38,107 nt of DNA from Planctomycetota bacterium (GCA_022072415.1 JAJVHW010000151.1:1-38107); one strand, 5' to 3'. Positions 1 through 13,104 are shown, counted from the first letter of the stretch. Translations and numbers: made by a program. The notes: generated by a model not told the origin, from the sequence alone.

Positions 1-1
1 C

Positions 2-3360
<3,359 letters not shown>

Positions 3361-3381
<21 letters not shown>

Positions 3382-4005
3382 GATCGCCGCCGCGGCGGCG
3401 CCCGGATCGTCGGCGGCGAGCACCCCTGCGCACACCGCGATCCGCCGGAACCCCGCCGCGGCGACGAGGCCCGCGTTCTCCGGGGTGATCCCGCCGATCG
3501 CGAAGGCGGGGACGCCCGCCGCCTCCGCCGCGGCCGCGAGCGGCGCAAGGGCCGCGGGCCCCGACACCGGGACGTCCCGGCCCTTCGTCCGGGTCGCGAA
3601 CACTGCGCCGACGCCCACGTAGTCCGCCCGGTCGGCGAGCGCGCGGCGGAGTTCGTCTGCGTCGTGCGTGGAGACGCCGACCAGGACGCCCGCGGCGAGC
3701 GTGGCCCGGGCCGACGGGACGGCCTCGTCGTCCTGCCCCAGATGGACGCCGTCCGCCCCCTCGTCCCGCGCGACCGCGACGCGGTCGTTGACCACGAACA
3801 GCGCGCCGCTCCGCTCGCAGAGCGCGCGCAGCCGCCGCGCCGACCGGAGCACGTCCCCGTCGCCCGCCGACTTCTCGCGGAGCTGGACCATGTCCACGCC
3901 GCCCGCGAGGGCCGCCGCCACAGCCTCCTCGAGCGGACGCCGCGCGACGGACGCCGTCGCCAGCAGGCAGAGCCTCGAAGCGCGGAGCCGCGCCGACCGG
4001 TCCAT
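3361..4005 (-). CDS. thiE: Thiamine-phosphate synthase ThiE
   Basis: Joins 4-amino-2-methyl-5-hydroxymethylpyrimidine diphosphate and carboxythiazole phosphate to give thiamine phosphate. The 214-residue TIM barrel shows all family motifs: QLREK at 41-45 (pyrophosphate/pyrimidine binding), VVNDR at 71-75, HLGQDD at 88-93, VGVSTHD, YVGVGAVFATRTK (thiazole-phosphate loop) and AIGGI. It lies 10 bases downstream of the sulfatase gene on the same strand and is probably co-transcribed with it. There is no Shine-Dalgarno before its ATG. A TAGCAT box seven bases before the ATG could allow leaderless transcription, although its first three bases are the stop codon of the preceding gene. No other thiamine gene and no TPP riboswitch is visible here. 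Confidence 0.95.
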
Positions 4006-4015
4006 CGCGGCGATG

Positions 4016-6025
4016 CTACCGCGGCGCCGGGAGGAGGCCGGCGACGTCCGTCTGCCGCTGCGCCCCGGACTCCAGGAACTCCGCCGCGCCGCCGAACCAC
4101 GCGGCGGCCTCCTCGACCATCGCCGGGTCCGGCGCCGCCTCCCGGACGACCTTCCGTCCGCCCTGCGAGATCCGGTCCATCTGCGCGTCGCGGTGCAGCC
4201 CGAGCGTCAGCAGGCGCTCCCCGTCGTAGAGCCCCACGTTCAGGTAGTTGCACAGCAGCGCGCGGCGCGGGGGGCGGCGCAGCACGTCGGCGCCGAAGAA
4301 TCGGCTCTCGTAGTCCCAGTTCAGGATGCCGAGCAGGGTCGGCACGAGATCGATCTGGCTGCAGAGCTCGTCGCACCGCCCCGGCGGGACGAGCTTCGGC
4401 GCGAAGATCAGCGCAGGGATGTGGAAGCGGTCCACGGGGAGCTCCGACTTCCCGCGGGAGGAACTGCAGTGGTCCGCGACGACCACGAACACCGTGTCGT
4501 CGAACCACGGACGCTTCGCCGCCTCGTCGAGGAACGCGCCGATCGCGTGGTCGGTGTACCGGACCGCGCCGTCGCGCCCGGTGCCGCTCGGCACGTCGAT
4601 CCTGCCGTCGGGGTACGTGAACGGGAGGTGGTTCGACGTGGTCATCACGAAGTGGAAGAACCTGTCGCCGGCGGCGGCCGTGCGGTCGCACTCGCGCAGC
4701 GTGCGGCGGAACAGGTCCTCGTCGCACACGCCCCAGACGTTCGAGAAGGAGACCTCCGACGACTCGAGATCGCTCCGGTCCACGACGTCGAAGCCGTTCC
4801 CGGAGAAGAACTCGTTCATGTTGTCGAAGTAGCCGTAGCCGCCGTAGAGGAACTTCGTGACGTAGCCGCGGGCGCGGAACAGCGGCCCCGTCGCGTAGAA
4901 GCCGGCGCAGTCCGCGCGCTTCGGAACGGCGCATCCCGGAGTCGGCGGGATCGAGAGCGTCAGCGCCTCGAGTCCGCGCACCGTGCGCGTCCCGGTCGCG
5001 TAGAGACGCGTGAAGAGGAGGCTCCTCTTCGCGAGCCCGTCGAGCCGGGGCGTGCACGACGGCCCGGACTCCCGGTGCTGCGCGCGGAACTCGTCCATGA
5101 ACCACGCGGAGAGGCTCTCGACGCAGACGATCACGACGTTCGGGCGGATCTCCCCGCCTTCGCCGCGCACGCGGCGGGTGACCCCGACGCCGCCGGGAGG
5201 GGCGCCGAGCCGCTCGCGGAGAATGGCCGCCGCGCGCCCCTCCGGGAGGGTGACGTAGTTCTCGTCCCACGGGAGCCGGCTGTTCCGGAGCGCCGCGAAG
5301 AACGAGTGGACGCCGTTCCGCGCGATCTGCGCCGCGAACCGGTTCCCCGCGACGTCGGCGGCGGAGTCCGAGACGGTCCATCCGAGAGCCGCGGCCAGCG
5401 CCGCGTGCGCGGCGACGTCGCGGAAGCGGCGCCCGGGCGGCGCGTCCCCTCCCATGGCCCGCGCGAGGGGGAGGCGGACGAGGGCGAAGACCGCGGCCGC
5501 CGGCACCGCAACAGCCGGGAGGATCCACTGGAGCGGATAGCTCTCCCGGATGTTCCCGACCACCTCCTTCGAGTAGACGAGGTAGTCCACCGCGACGAAG
5601 TTGAACCGCGAGCCGAACTCGTCGAAGAAGAACCACTCGATCACGCCGCCGAACAGGGTGACGTACGCCCAGGCGGCGCACGCGGCGATCGCTCCGCCGC
5701 GGATCCACCGCGACCTCCACGCGCGCGACGGGAGCAGGGCGGCCGCGGCGGCGCAGGGGAGCGTCAGGTACACGGCGGCGACCAGGTCGAAGCCGAGGCC
5801 GAGCCCGACGACCGCCGCCGCGCCGGGGAGCGAGACCTCGGCCTCCCGCCAGAAGGCGCCGAGCAGCGCGAGCCGGAGCGCGGTCGAGGCGCCGGCGTAG
5901 CAGGCGGCGCCGACGAGGAGCGGGCCGAGGCGGGAGCGCGTCACGAGGGCGTCGATCCGGCCCCCGAGGCGGCCCCCGAAGTGGCCCCCGGAGCGCGGCG
6001 CGTGTCCGGCCGTGGAATCGGGCAT
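4016..6025 (-). CDS. Membrane-anchored sulfatase-family phosphotransferase, LTA-synthase-like
   Basis: A 669-residue protein with about five transmembrane segments in residues 33-195 and a large periplasmic sulfatase/alkaline-phosphatase-fold domain from about 290. The metal-binding start of that domain is PNVVIVCVESLSAW, and the candidate catalytic threonine is in TGTRTVRGLE near residue 345. The later blocks FHFVMTTSNHLPF and VFVVVADH supply the other metal ligands expected in this superfamily. Relatives are lipoteichoic-acid synthase LtaS and the phosphoglycerol transferases (OpgB type), which move glycerol-phosphate from phosphatidylglycerol to a glycan or lipid. In a Gram-negative-type cell the acceptor is more likely a periplasmic glucan or lipid than lipoteichoic acid; I cannot tell which. 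The start at 6025 leaves a short cytoplasmic tail. thiE follows after 10 bases. Confidence 0.85.
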   Translation of the reverse strand: MPDSTAGHAPRSGGHFGGRLGGRIDALVTRSRLGPLLVGAACYAGASTALRLALLGAFWREAEVSLPGAAAVVGLGLGFDLVAAVYLTLPCAAAAALLPSRAWRSRWIRGGAIAACAAWAYVTLFGGVIEWFFFDEFGSRFNFVAVDYLVYSKEVVGNIRESYPLQWILPAVAVPAAAVFALVRLPLARAMGGDAPPGRRFRDVAAHAALAAALGWTVSDSAADVAGNRFAAQIARNGVHSFFAALRNSRLPWDENYVTLPEGRAAAILRERLGAPPGGVGVTRRVRGEGGEIRPNVVIVCVESLSAWFMDEFRAQHRESGPSCTPRLDGLAKRSLLFTRLYATGTRTVRGLEALTLSIPPTPGCAVPKRADCAGFYATGPLFRARGYVTKFLYGGYGYFDNMNEFFSGNGFDVVDRSDLESSEVSFSNVWGVCDEDLFRRTLRECDRTAAAGDRFFHFVMTTSNHLPFTYPDGRIDVPSGTGRDGAVRYTDHAIGAFLDEAAKRPWFDDTVFVVVADHCSSSRGKSELPVDRFHIPALIFAPKLVPPGRCDELCSQIDLVPTLLGILNWDYESRFFGADVLRRPPRRALLCNYLNVGLYDGERLLTLGLHRDAQMDRISQGGRKVVREAAPDPAMVEEAAAWFGGAAEFLESGAQRQTDVAGLLPAPR

Positions 6026-6132
6026 GCGCCCGAGCCTCGCTGCGGGCCCCCGGACGACCGGGCGAAAGGCGGGCGCGCCCGCGCCCTGTCCGGATTCCGA
6101 TGACGTCCCCGCAATCCGCAGGAGCGAGTACC

Positions 6133-7077
6133 ATGCGCCCCATGCCGCGAACCCCCGCCGTCCGGTCCGTCCCTGCCGCGCTGCTCGCCGTTGCGGGGAC
6201 CGCCTTCGCGCTGACCGCCTCCGCCCTGACCGCGCGGGCGGACGAAGTGCTCCTGGTCAACGGCGGCAAGCTCGAGGGCAAGGCCCGCACGGTCGGGTCC
6301 GAGGTCGTGATCGACACCGGCAGCGGCGAGATCCGCCTCGCGAAGGACGAGGTGAAGCAGATCGTCCCCGGGAAGACGCGGAAGGACCTCTACGCGGAGA
6401 AGTCCGCCGCGCTCGACGCCGCCGGGACCGCGAAGGACCCTGCGAAGCGCATGGAGCTCGCGGACTGGTGCCGCGACCAGAAGCTCGCGGACCTCGAGAA
6501 GAAGGAACTCCGCACCGTCCTCGTCCTCGATCCCGACCACGAGGGCGCCCGTGCCCGCCTCGGCTACGTCCGGAGCGACGGCCGCTGGATGACGGAGGAC
6601 GAGTACCGCCTCTCCCGCGGCTTCGTGAAGGTCGGGACCGAGTGGATCGCGAAGGAGGAGCTCGAGCGCCGCCGCGCGATCGCGGAGGCCGAGAGGGCGC
6701 AGAAGGAGCACGTGAAGACCATCCGCGACTGCATCGCGAAGATGCAGTCCCCGCTCCGGAAGCCCCGCGCCGAGGGGAAGCTCGCGCTGATCCGCTACGC
6801 CGAGAAGATCGGCGACACCGGGCTCGCCGACTTCGCGGGCAAGGTCGCGGCCTTCTACAACGAGTCCTGGCGGCAGGTGAAGGCCGAGCAGGACGCCGCC
6901 ACGGCCACCGTGACCGTGCGCGCCACGAAGTCCGAGCTGAAGCGCCCGATCCCGACCGTTTCGACCAGCCTCGGCGCGTTCTCCACCCCCGTGACGATCC
7001 AGCTCCCCGAGCTGTCGATCATGTCCGTGAACTCGACCGTCCGCGTCCCGATCAAGATCGAGCTCGACGAAGAGTGA
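6133..7077 (+). CDS. Secreted protein of unknown function (LVNGGKLEGK-type N-terminal domain)
   Basis: The ATG at 6133 is chosen because AGGAG lies about nine bases upstream; an in-frame ATG at 6100 has no such site and would extend the N-terminus needlessly. The 314-residue product has a signal peptide of about 36 residues (LLAVAGTAFALTASALTARA, cleavage near ARA-DE). The mature N-terminus DEVLLVNGGKLEGKAR, then EVVIDTGSGEIRLAKDEV, is a small beta domain of a kind I associate with planctomycete exported proteins. A charged helical middle follows (DYR/WMTEDEYRLSRGFVKVG, EELERRRAIAEAERAQKE). The C-terminal part, rich in Val, Thr and Pro, ends in acidic residues. No catalytic motif is visible. 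It could be a periplasmic scaffold or binding protein; the function is unknown. A perfect 8-bp hairpin begins ten bases after the stop. Confidence 0.75.
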   Translation: MRPMPRTPAVRSVPAALLAVAGTAFALTASALTARADEVLLVNGGKLEGKARTVGSEVVIDTGSGEIRLAKDEVKQIVPGKTRKDLYAEKSAALDAAGTAKDPAKRMELADWCRDQKLADLEKKELRTVLVLDPDHEGARARLGYVRSDGRWMTEDEYRLSRGFVKVGTEWIAKEELERRRAIAEAERAQKEHVKTIRDCIAKMQSPLRKPRAEGKLALIRYAEKIGDTGLADFAGKVAAFYNESWRQVKAEQDAATATVTVRATKSELKRPIPTVSTSLGAFSTPVTIQLPELSIMSVNSTVRVPIKIELDEE

Positions 7078-7368
7078 CCGGACGAGCCCTGCCAGCGTGG
7101 CAGGGCGGCGTGCGCCGCGGGCCCTGCCGGACAGCTTGGCAGAAGGGCTCCGCGAGCCCACGGACGCCTCAAGGCGTTGGATGAAAACGGGTTGCGTCGT
7201 CGACGGGGCGCCGTCGGCCTTTGGTCCCCCCGTTGCGAATCCCCTCCCGAGGCCGGGTCATGCCCGGACCTTGCCGCGCCTTGGGACAAACGGCGCGGCG
7301 ACGCACGATCGGGTGCCGCGGGCGCGGCAACGACCCGTCGATGCACCGACCTTCAGGAGAGGACCCAG
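7078..7368 (+). promoter_or_regulatory. Noncoding leader of groESL with five consecutive inverted repeats
   Basis: A 291-bp stretch without a credible gene. Five short inverted repeats lie end to end in its first 100 bases. They are CCCTGCCA-GCG-TGGCAGGG (7087-7105), CGGCG-TG-CGCCG (7106-7117), CTGCC-N9-GGCAG (7124-7142), GGGCTC-CGC-GAGCCC (7145-7159) and ACGCCT-CA-AGGCGT (7164-7177). The first may end transcription of the upstream gene. The first and third share CCCTGCC...TGGCAG and could be two copies of an operator. No CIRCE element (TTAGCACTC-N9-GAGTGCTAA), the usual HrcA site before groES, is present. I see no clear -35/-10 pair. AGGAGAGG at 7353-7360 is the groES ribosome binding site. 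Confidence 0.4.
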
Positions 7369-7662
7369 ATGGCCAAGATCAAGCCGATCAACGACAAGGT
7401 GCTGGTCAAGCGCCTCGAGGCGGAGAGCAAGACGAAGGGCGGGATCGTCCTTCCGGACACGGCGAAGGAGAAGCCCAAGGAGGGCAAGGTCGTCGCCGTG
7501 GGCAACGGCAAGCTCCTGAAGAGCGGGGAGCGCAGCAAGTTCCAGGTCAAGGCGGGCGACCGCGTGATCTTCAGCCCCTACGCCGGCAGCGAGGTCAAGG
7601 TGGACGGCGACGAGTACATCCTCATCAACGAGGACGACATCCTCGCGACCGTCGAGAACTGA
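7369..7662 (+). CDS. groES: Co-chaperonin GroES
   Basis: The heptameric lid of the GroEL folding chamber. The 97-residue protein begins [15 protein letters not shown], carries the mobile-loop region around [17 protein letters not shown] (residues about 20-37), then [18 protein letters not shown] and the end [13 protein letters not shown], all typical. The ATG at 7369 is preceded by AGGAGAGG at ideal spacing; a longer in-frame extension to 7177 has no such support and runs into the leader. groEL starts 57 bases after the stop, so the two form the usual operon. Length and sequence are ordinary. Confidence 0.97.
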   Translation: MAKIKPINDKVLVKRLEAESKTKGGIVLPDTAKEKPKEGKVVAVGNGKLLKSGERSKFQVKAGDRVIFSPYAGSEVKVDGDEYILINEDDILATVEN

Positions 7663-7719
7663 CGGCCCGCGCCGCACGCCGATCCGCACCCCCAAACGAA
7701 CGAACCGGAGACACGACCC

Positions 7720-9390
7720 ATGACCGCGAAGCGCATCGCATACAACCAGGAGGCGCGTGAGGCCACGCGCCGCGGCGTCCGGCAGCTCGCCCGCGCCGTG
7801 AAGGTGACCCTCGGCCCCCGCGGCCGGAACGTCCTCATCGAGAAGTCCTTCGGCGCCCCGACGGTGACCAAGGACGGCGCCACCGTGGCGAAGGAGGTCG
7901 AGCTCTCCGACCGCTACGAGAACATCGGCGCGGTGATGGTGCGCGAGGTCGCGTCGAAGACGGCCGACGTGGCCGGCGACGGCACGACGACCGCCGTGGT
8001 CCTCGCGGAGGCGATCTACGAGGAGGGCCTGAAGAACGTCGCGGCCGGCGCGTCGCCGCTCGGCATCAAGCGCGGCATCGAGCTCGCGGTCGAGACGATC
8101 GTGGCGCAGCTCGAGAAGGACTCCGTCAAGATCGACGCGAAGGACAAGCAGGAGATCGAGCAGGTCGCGTCCATCGCCGCGAACAACGACCGGGAGATCG
8201 GCGGGAAGATCGCCGAGGCGATGACGAAGGTCGGCAAGGACGGCGTCGTCACCGTCGAGGAAGGCAAGGGCATCACCACCGAGGTGGAGTGGAAGGAGGG
8301 CATGCAGTTCGACAAGGGCTGGCTCTCGCCCCACTTCGTGAACAAGCCCGAGTCGATGGAGTGCGTCTACGAGAACTGCCTCGTGCTCGTGCACGAGAAG
8401 AAGATCTCGAACGTCAAGGACATGCTCCCGCTCCTCGAGCAGGTGGCGAAGGCCGGGAAGCCGCTGCTCGTCATCGCGGAGGAGGTCGAGGGCGAGGCGC
8501 TCGCGACGCTCGTCGTGAACCGCCTGCGCGGCACGCTCGACGTCGTCGCGGTGAAGGCGCCGGGCTTCGGCGACCGCCGGAAGGCCATGCTCCAGGACAT
8601 CGCGGTCCTGACGGGCGGCGAGGCGATCTTCGAGGACCTCGGCGTGCAGCTCGAGAACGTCACCGTGGCGAACCTCGGCCGCGCGAAGAAGGTGATCGTG
8701 GACAAGGACAACACCACGATCGTCGAGGGCGCGGGCAAGCCGGCCGACATCAAGGGCCGGGTCGAGCAGATCCGCCGCGAGCTGGCCGAGACGAAGTCCG
8801 ACTACGACCGCGAGAAGCTCCAGGAGCGCCTCGCGAAGCTCGCGGGCGGCGTGGCCCAGATCAACGTGGGCGCGGCGACCGAGGTCGAGATGAAGGAGCG
8901 GAAGATGCGCGTCGAGGACGCGCGCGACGCGACCCGCGCGGCGCTCGAGGAGGGCATCCTCCCCGGCGGCGGCGTGGCGCTCCTCAACTGCCAGAAGTGC
9001 CTCGACTCGCTCAAGTCCGAGGTGGCCGACGTGAAGGTCGGCGTGGACATCGTCCGCCGCGCCCTCGAGGCGCCGATCCGCCAGATCGCGCAGAACGCGG
9101 GCACCGACGGGTCCATCGTGGTGGACAAGGTGCGCAGCCAGAAGTCCCGCACGTGGGGCTTCAACGCCGCGACCGAGGAGTACGAGGACCTCGTCAAGGC
9201 CGGCGTGATCGACCCGCGGAAGGTCGTCCGCGCCGCGCTGCAGAACGCGGCCAGCGTCGCCACGCTGCTCCTCACCACCGAGGCGGTCATCACCGAGATC
9301 CCGGAGAAGAAGAAGCCGGGCGGCGGCGGCGGGCCGGGAGGCATGGGCGGCGGCATGGGCGGCATGGGGGACATGGGCGGCGACTTCTAG
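7720..9390 (+). CDS. groEL: Chaperonin GroEL
   Basis: The 60-kDa ATP-dependent chaperonin that folds non-native proteins in a double-heptamer cage with GroES. The protein is 556 residues. The first residues [11 protein letters not shown] and [10 protein letters not shown], the ATP-binding [13 protein letters not shown] near residue 84, the apical domain ([14 protein letters not shown]), [24 protein letters not shown], and the equatorial [11 protein letters not shown] are all in place. The tail is the Gly-Met type ([17 protein letters not shown]) that lines the cavity. CGGAG precedes the ATG. It is a single copy in this window and shows nothing odd. A strong hairpin at 9421-9450 follows. Confidence 0.98.
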   Translation: MTAKRIAYNQEAREATRRGVRQLARAVKVTLGPRGRNVLIEKSFGAPTVTKDGATVAKEVELSDRYENIGAVMVREVASKTADVAGDGTTTAVVLAEAIYEEGLKNVAAGASPLGIKRGIELAVETIVAQLEKDSVKIDAKDKQEIEQVASIAANNDREIGGKIAEAMTKVGKDGVVTVEEGKGITTEVEWKEGMQFDKGWLSPHFVNKPESMECVYENCLVLVHEKKISNVKDMLPLLEQVAKAGKPLLVIAEEVEGEALATLVVNRLRGTLDVVAVKAPGFGDRRKAMLQDIAVLTGGEAIFEDLGVQLENVTVANLGRAKKVIVDKDNTTIVEGAGKPADIKGRVEQIRRELAETKSDYDREKLQERLAKLAGGVAQINVGAATEVEMKERKMRVEDARDATRAALEEGILPGGGVALLNCQKCLDSLKSEVADVKVGVDIVRRALEAPIRQIAQNAGTDGSIVVDKVRSQKSRTWGFNAATEEYEDLVKAGVIDPRKVVRAALQNAASVATLLLTTEAVITEIPEKKKPGGGGGPGGMGGGMGGMGDMGGDF

Positions 9391-9420
9391 CCCGCTTCCT
9401 CCCTCGGCCTCGCGACCCTG

Positions 9421-9450
9421 AAGGGCGGACCGGATCTCCGGTCCGCCCTT
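9421..9450 (+). terminator. Perfect 13-bp hairpin after groEL, probable terminator
   Basis: AAGGGCGGACCGG, loop ATCT, CCGGTCCGCCCTT: thirteen uninterrupted pairs, starting 31 bases after the groEL stop. There is no long T-run after it, only CCGATTCC, so it may act as a weak intrinsic terminator or as a 3' stabiliser of the groESL message. Confidence 0.6.
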
Positions 9451-9555
9451 CCGATTCCGGGGCCGGGGTTCCGGCGGATCGCGCGCACCGCAGGTTCCGC
9501 CTCCGCGCTACGATCCGCGGCTCGGCGCCCCGCCGAACCGCACCCGGAGGACGCG

Positions 9556-12500
9556 ATGGAACTCGGCCCCTACCGACTGGACCGCGAGCTCGGCTCGGGC
9601 GGCATGGGGAAGGTCTGGTCCGCGTCGGTGGTCGGCGACGCCCCCGGTCTCCGGCGCGGCGACGTCGTGGCGCTGAAGATCGTCCATCCGCACCTCCTCG
9701 AGTCGCCGCAGTTCCTCCAGCGGTTCCTCCGCGAGGCGCAGATCGGGCAGGCCGTCGTCCACGAGAACGTCGTGCGCACATTCGACTGCGCGAGCGTCGA
9801 ACACGACGGGAAGCGCGTGGACTTCCTGACGATGGAGTACGTCGAGGGGCGCACGCTGCGCGAACTGCTCGAGGAGCTCGAGCGGGTGCCGGAGGAGCTC
9901 TGCCGCCACATCGGCCGCGAGGTGGCGAAGGGTCTCGCCGCGATCCACGCCGCCGGCGTGATCCACCGCGACATGAAGCCGGAGAACGTGCTCATCACGA
10001 AGGACCACGTGGTGAAGGTCATGGATCTCGGCGTCGCCCGCCTCGTGGACGACGCGGCGCGCCTCTCGCAGACCGGTTCGTTCGTCGGGTCGATCCACTA
10101 CGCCGCGCCGGAGTGCTTCACCGACGGCGGGAAGAGCGTGGACGGCCGCGCGGACCTGCACGCGCTCGGTCTCGTCCTCTACGAGCTCGCCTGCGGCGTG
10201 AACCCGTACTTCGCAGACGCGATCGCGCAGATCCTCCGGAAGGTGCTGCACGAGGAGCCGCGCCGCCTGGGCGATGCGAACCCGCAGCTCTCCCCGTTCT
10301 ACGAGGAGGCGGTCCACTGCCTCCTCGCGAAGGACCCGGGCGCGCGCTTCCCCGACGCCGCGTCGCTGGCGGAGGCGCTCGAACGGGGCGAGGAGTCGGT
10401 CTGGTGGACGGCGCGGGCCCGTGCGCTCGTCGAGGCCACGCGGAAACCCCTGCGGAGGATCCGCGTCCCCCGCGAGACGGCGGTCTACGGCCGCGAGGCC
10501 GACCTCGCGACGCTGCGCGGACTCTGGGAGAAGGTGCGCGGCGGCGACGCGCAGATCGTGCTCGTCGAGGGCGAGGCGGGGATCGGCAAGAGCCGCGTCG
10601 TGGACGAGCTCGTCGGGCGGCTCCAGCGCGACGGCGAGGATCTGAACTTCCTCTTCGGGAGCTACCCGCCCGGCGGCGCGGCGACGGCCATCGGCGCCTT
10701 CGCGACCGCGTTCCGCGAGCAGTTCGGGGAGGCGGGGCTCGAGGACGCGGTCCGCGGGCGGCTCGGCGCGGCGGCGACGCTCGCGCCCGCGTTCGCCGCG
10801 CTGCTGACGGGCGCACCGCCTCCGCCCGGGTCGGAGCCCCTCGCCCGCGATTCGATCCAGTCGTGCTTCGTCGCGGCCGCCCGGAGCCTCGCGGCCGACC
10901 GCCCGACGGTGCTGCTGATCGACGACCTCCACTTCGCGCCGGACGAGGCGCGCGCGCTGTTCGCGGCGCTCGCGCTCGCGGCGCCGGGGCACCGGATCCT
11001 CCTGGTCGGCACGGCGCGCCCCGGCGTGGACGAGCGCTGGCTCGCCTCGATCCGCTCGTTGCAGAACGCGCACCGCATGCCGCTGGCGCGGCTCGGGCCG
11101 AAGGACCTCGCGGAGCTCCTCGCCGACTCGTTCAAGTCGGAGCACCTCGCGGCGCAGCTCGGCCATCGCATCGCCGTCAAGTCCGACGGGAATCCGTTCT
11201 TCGCGTTCGAGATCATCCGCGGGCTCCGGGAGAACCATCTCATCGCGCTCCGCGCCGACGGCACGTGGGCGTCCACGCAGGCGATCGCGGAGATCAGCAT
11301 CCCGTCCACCGTGATGGACCTCGTGAACGCCCGCGTCGCCGGGCTCGACGAGGCGGAGCGGAACCTGCTCGACGTCGCGTCGTGCCTCGGATTCGAGTTC
11401 GACGCCTCGCTCGCCGGCGCCGCGCTCGGGATCGGCCGGATCCCCGCGCTCCAGACGTTCGCTCGCGTGGAGAAGCGCGACCGGCTCGTCCGTGCGTCGG
11501 GACGGAACTTCATCTTCGACCATCACCAGGTGCAGGAGGCGCTCTACGGCGCGCTCCCCGAGATGCTCCGCGAGGAGTACCACGCGGCCCTGGGCGAGGC
11601 GATCGAGGCGCGCACGGGCGCCGCCTCGAAGGACGTCTCGCAGCTCGACGGAGCGCTCGCCGCCGACCTGTGCGGCCACTTCCTCTCCGGCGCGCAGGGC
11701 GATCGCGCCCGTCGCTACCTGGACGCCGCATTCACGCACTTCGAGCGCACGTTCGCGAACGAGGCCGCTGTGAAGCTGGCGGAGCGCGCGCTCGCCGTGC
11801 CGGACCTGCTCGCCGGGGCGGAGCGCGCGCGGCTCCTCGTGCGGATGACCGGACGCCTCGACCTGCTGGGGCGCCGCGCCGCGCAGCGTGCGGCGGCGGA
11901 GGAGGCGCTCGCGCTCTTTCGTTCCCTCGGTGACCGGAAGGGCGAGGCGGCCGCCCTCCTCGCCCTGGGCGGGGCGCTGCTCCTCGAAAGCCGGATCGAG
12001 GAGGCCCGGCGGTGCGCGGAGGACGCGCTCGCCATCTCCCGCGCGGAGGGCGACCCGCTCGGCGAGAGCTCGGCTCTGCAGAGCCTCGGGAGCGCCGTCC
12101 AGGCGATGGGCTATCCGGCGGAGGCGGTTCCGCATTACGAGCGCGCGCTCGTCCTCTGCCGCGAAACGGGGAACCGCCGCGGCGAGGCCGTGACGCTCGG
12201 CTCCCTCGGCATCGCCGTGCACACGCTCGGCCGCTTCGACGACGCCCGCGGCTACCACGAGGCGCACCTCTCGATCAGCCGCGAGATCGGCTACCGGCGC
12301 GGAGAGGCTCCCGCCACGGGGAATCTCGGCAACGCGTGGCACTCGCTCGGACGCCTCGCGGAGGCGCGCGACTGCTATGAACGGCACCTCGCGATCGCGC
12401 GCGAGGTCGGCATCCGCCGGGGCGAGGGCATCTCCACGGGGAACCTCGGGTCGATCGCGCTGATGGAAGGACGGCTCGACGACGCGGAGTCGAACGCCTC

Positions 12501-13056
12501 GCGGTTCCTCGAGATCAGCCGCGAAGTGGCCTACCGCGTGGGGGAGGCGTCCGCGCTCGCGACCCTCGCCGATGTCCGGTCCGCCCGCGGAGACGACGAC
12601 GGCGCGCTCGCGCTGCTGCGCGAGTCGCTGGACCTGCTCGCGAAGTCGGGGGCGAAGGGCGCGGCCGCGGGCGTCAGGATCTCGATCGCGTCGATCCTCG
12701 TCGACCGGCGCGATGCCGACGCCGCGCGCGCCCTGCTCGACGCGGCGCTCGCGCAGGGGATCGCGTCGGGGAGCCCCGACCTCGAGACGATGGCGCTCTG
12801 CCACCTCGCGCTCCTCCCCGGCGGCGACGGCGCGCGCGCCGAGGAGCGGACGCTCGTCCACGAGCCGCGGCTCGCGATGCACGAGCGGATGCGGGCCCGG
12901 TTCCTGCTCTGGCGGGCGGGCCGCGGCGACGCGCACCTGGCCGAGGCGAAGCGGCTCCTCGACGCGTCTCTCGCGGGCCGCCCCGAGGAAGTCCGCGCGT
13001 CCACGCTCGCACGTTTCCCGCTCTGCCGCGACATCGCGGCGGCGTCCGCCGCGTGA
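9556..13056 (+). CDS. Serine/threonine protein kinase with AAA-type ATPase and TPR repeats (PknK-like signalling protein)
   Basis: A 1166-residue three-part protein. Residues 1-290 are a Hanks-type kinase: glycine loop ELGSGGMGKVW (11-21), VALKI with the ATP lysine at 41, catalytic HRDMKPEN with D139, and DLG at 157-159 in place of DFG. Residues about 310-600 are a signalling ATPase (AAA_16/STAND type) opening with VYGREADL, with Walker A GEAGIGKS at 339-346 and Walker B VLLIDD at D456-D457. Residues about 790-1030 hold roughly six TPR-like units of 40 residues, with RRGEA...GNLG recurring, for protein binding. There is no transmembrane segment, so it is cytosolic. GGAGG lies six bases before the ATG, and a TACGAT box lies further upstream near 9508. 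Such proteins usually sense a ligand through the ATPase/TPR part and phosphorylate unknown targets; no partner is encoded next to it. Confidence 0.92.
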   Translation: MELGPYRLDRELGSGGMGKVWSASVVGDAPGLRRGDVVALKIVHPHLLESPQFLQRFLREAQIGQAVVHENVVRTFDCASVEHDGKRVDFLTMEYVEGRTLRELLEELERVPEELCRHIGREVAKGLAAIHAAGVIHRDMKPENVLITKDHVVKVMDLGVARLVDDAARLSQTGSFVGSIHYAAPECFTDGGKSVDGRADLHALGLVLYELACGVNPYFADAIAQILRKVLHEEPRRLGDANPQLSPFYEEAVHCLLAKDPGARFPDAASLAEALERGEESVWWTARARALVEATRKPLRRIRVPRETAVYGREADLATLRGLWEKVRGGDAQIVLVEGEAGIGKSRVVDELVGRLQRDGEDLNFLFGSYPPGGAATAIGAFATAFREQFGEAGLEDAVRGRLGAAATLAPAFAALLTGAPPPPGSEPLARDSIQSCFVAAARSLAADRPTVLLIDDLHFAPDEARALFAALALAAPGHRILLVGTARPGVDERWLASIRSLQNAHRMPLARLGPKDLAELLADSFKSEHLAAQLGHRIAVKSDGNPFFAFEIIRGLRENHLIALRADGTWASTQAIAEISIPSTVMDLVNARVAGLDEAERNLLDVASCLGFEFDASLAGAALGIGRIPALQTFARVEKRDRLVRASGRNFIFDHHQVQEALYGALPEMLREEYHAALGEAIEARTGAASKDVSQLDGALAADLCGHFLSGAQGDRARRYLDAAFTHFERTFANEAAVKLAERALAVPDLLAGAERARLLVRMTGRLDLLGRRAAQRAAAEEALALFRSLGDRKGEAAALLALGGALLLESRIEEARRCAEDALAISRAEGDPLGESSALQSLGSAVQAMGYPAEAVPHYERALVLCRETGNRRGEAVTLGSLGIAVHTLGRFDDARGYHEAHLSISREIGYRRGEAPATGNLGNAWHSLGRLAEARDCYERHLAIAREVGIRRGEGISTGNLGSIALMEGRLDDAESNASRFLEISREVAYRVGEASALATLADVRSARGDDDGALALLRESLDLLAKSGAKGAAAGVRISIASILVDRRDADAARALLDAALAQGIASGSPDLETMALCHLALLPGGDGARAEERTLVHEPRLAMHERMRARFLLWRAGRGDAHLAEAKRLLDASLAGRPEEVRASTLARFPLCRDIAAASAA

Positions 13057-13076
13057 TCGCTCCGCGCCTCGGCGAG

Positions 13077-13104
13077 TTGGGCCGACGCACCTCGGGCCGA
13101 TAGG
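13077..13104 (+). promoter_or_regulatory. Possible promoter for the RND efflux pair
   Basis: TTGGGC (13077-13082) and GATAGG (13099-13104) are separated by 16 bases in the 110-bp gap before the adaptor gene. The match to a sigma-70 promoter is only partial; it is offered because this is the one place in the gap with both elements. The predicted start point would leave a leader of about 55 bases. Confidence 0.25.

Noticed and set aside
7078-7368. CIRCE operator for HrcA before groES
   Set aside because: No TTAGCACTC-N9-GAGTGCTAA or close variant is present.
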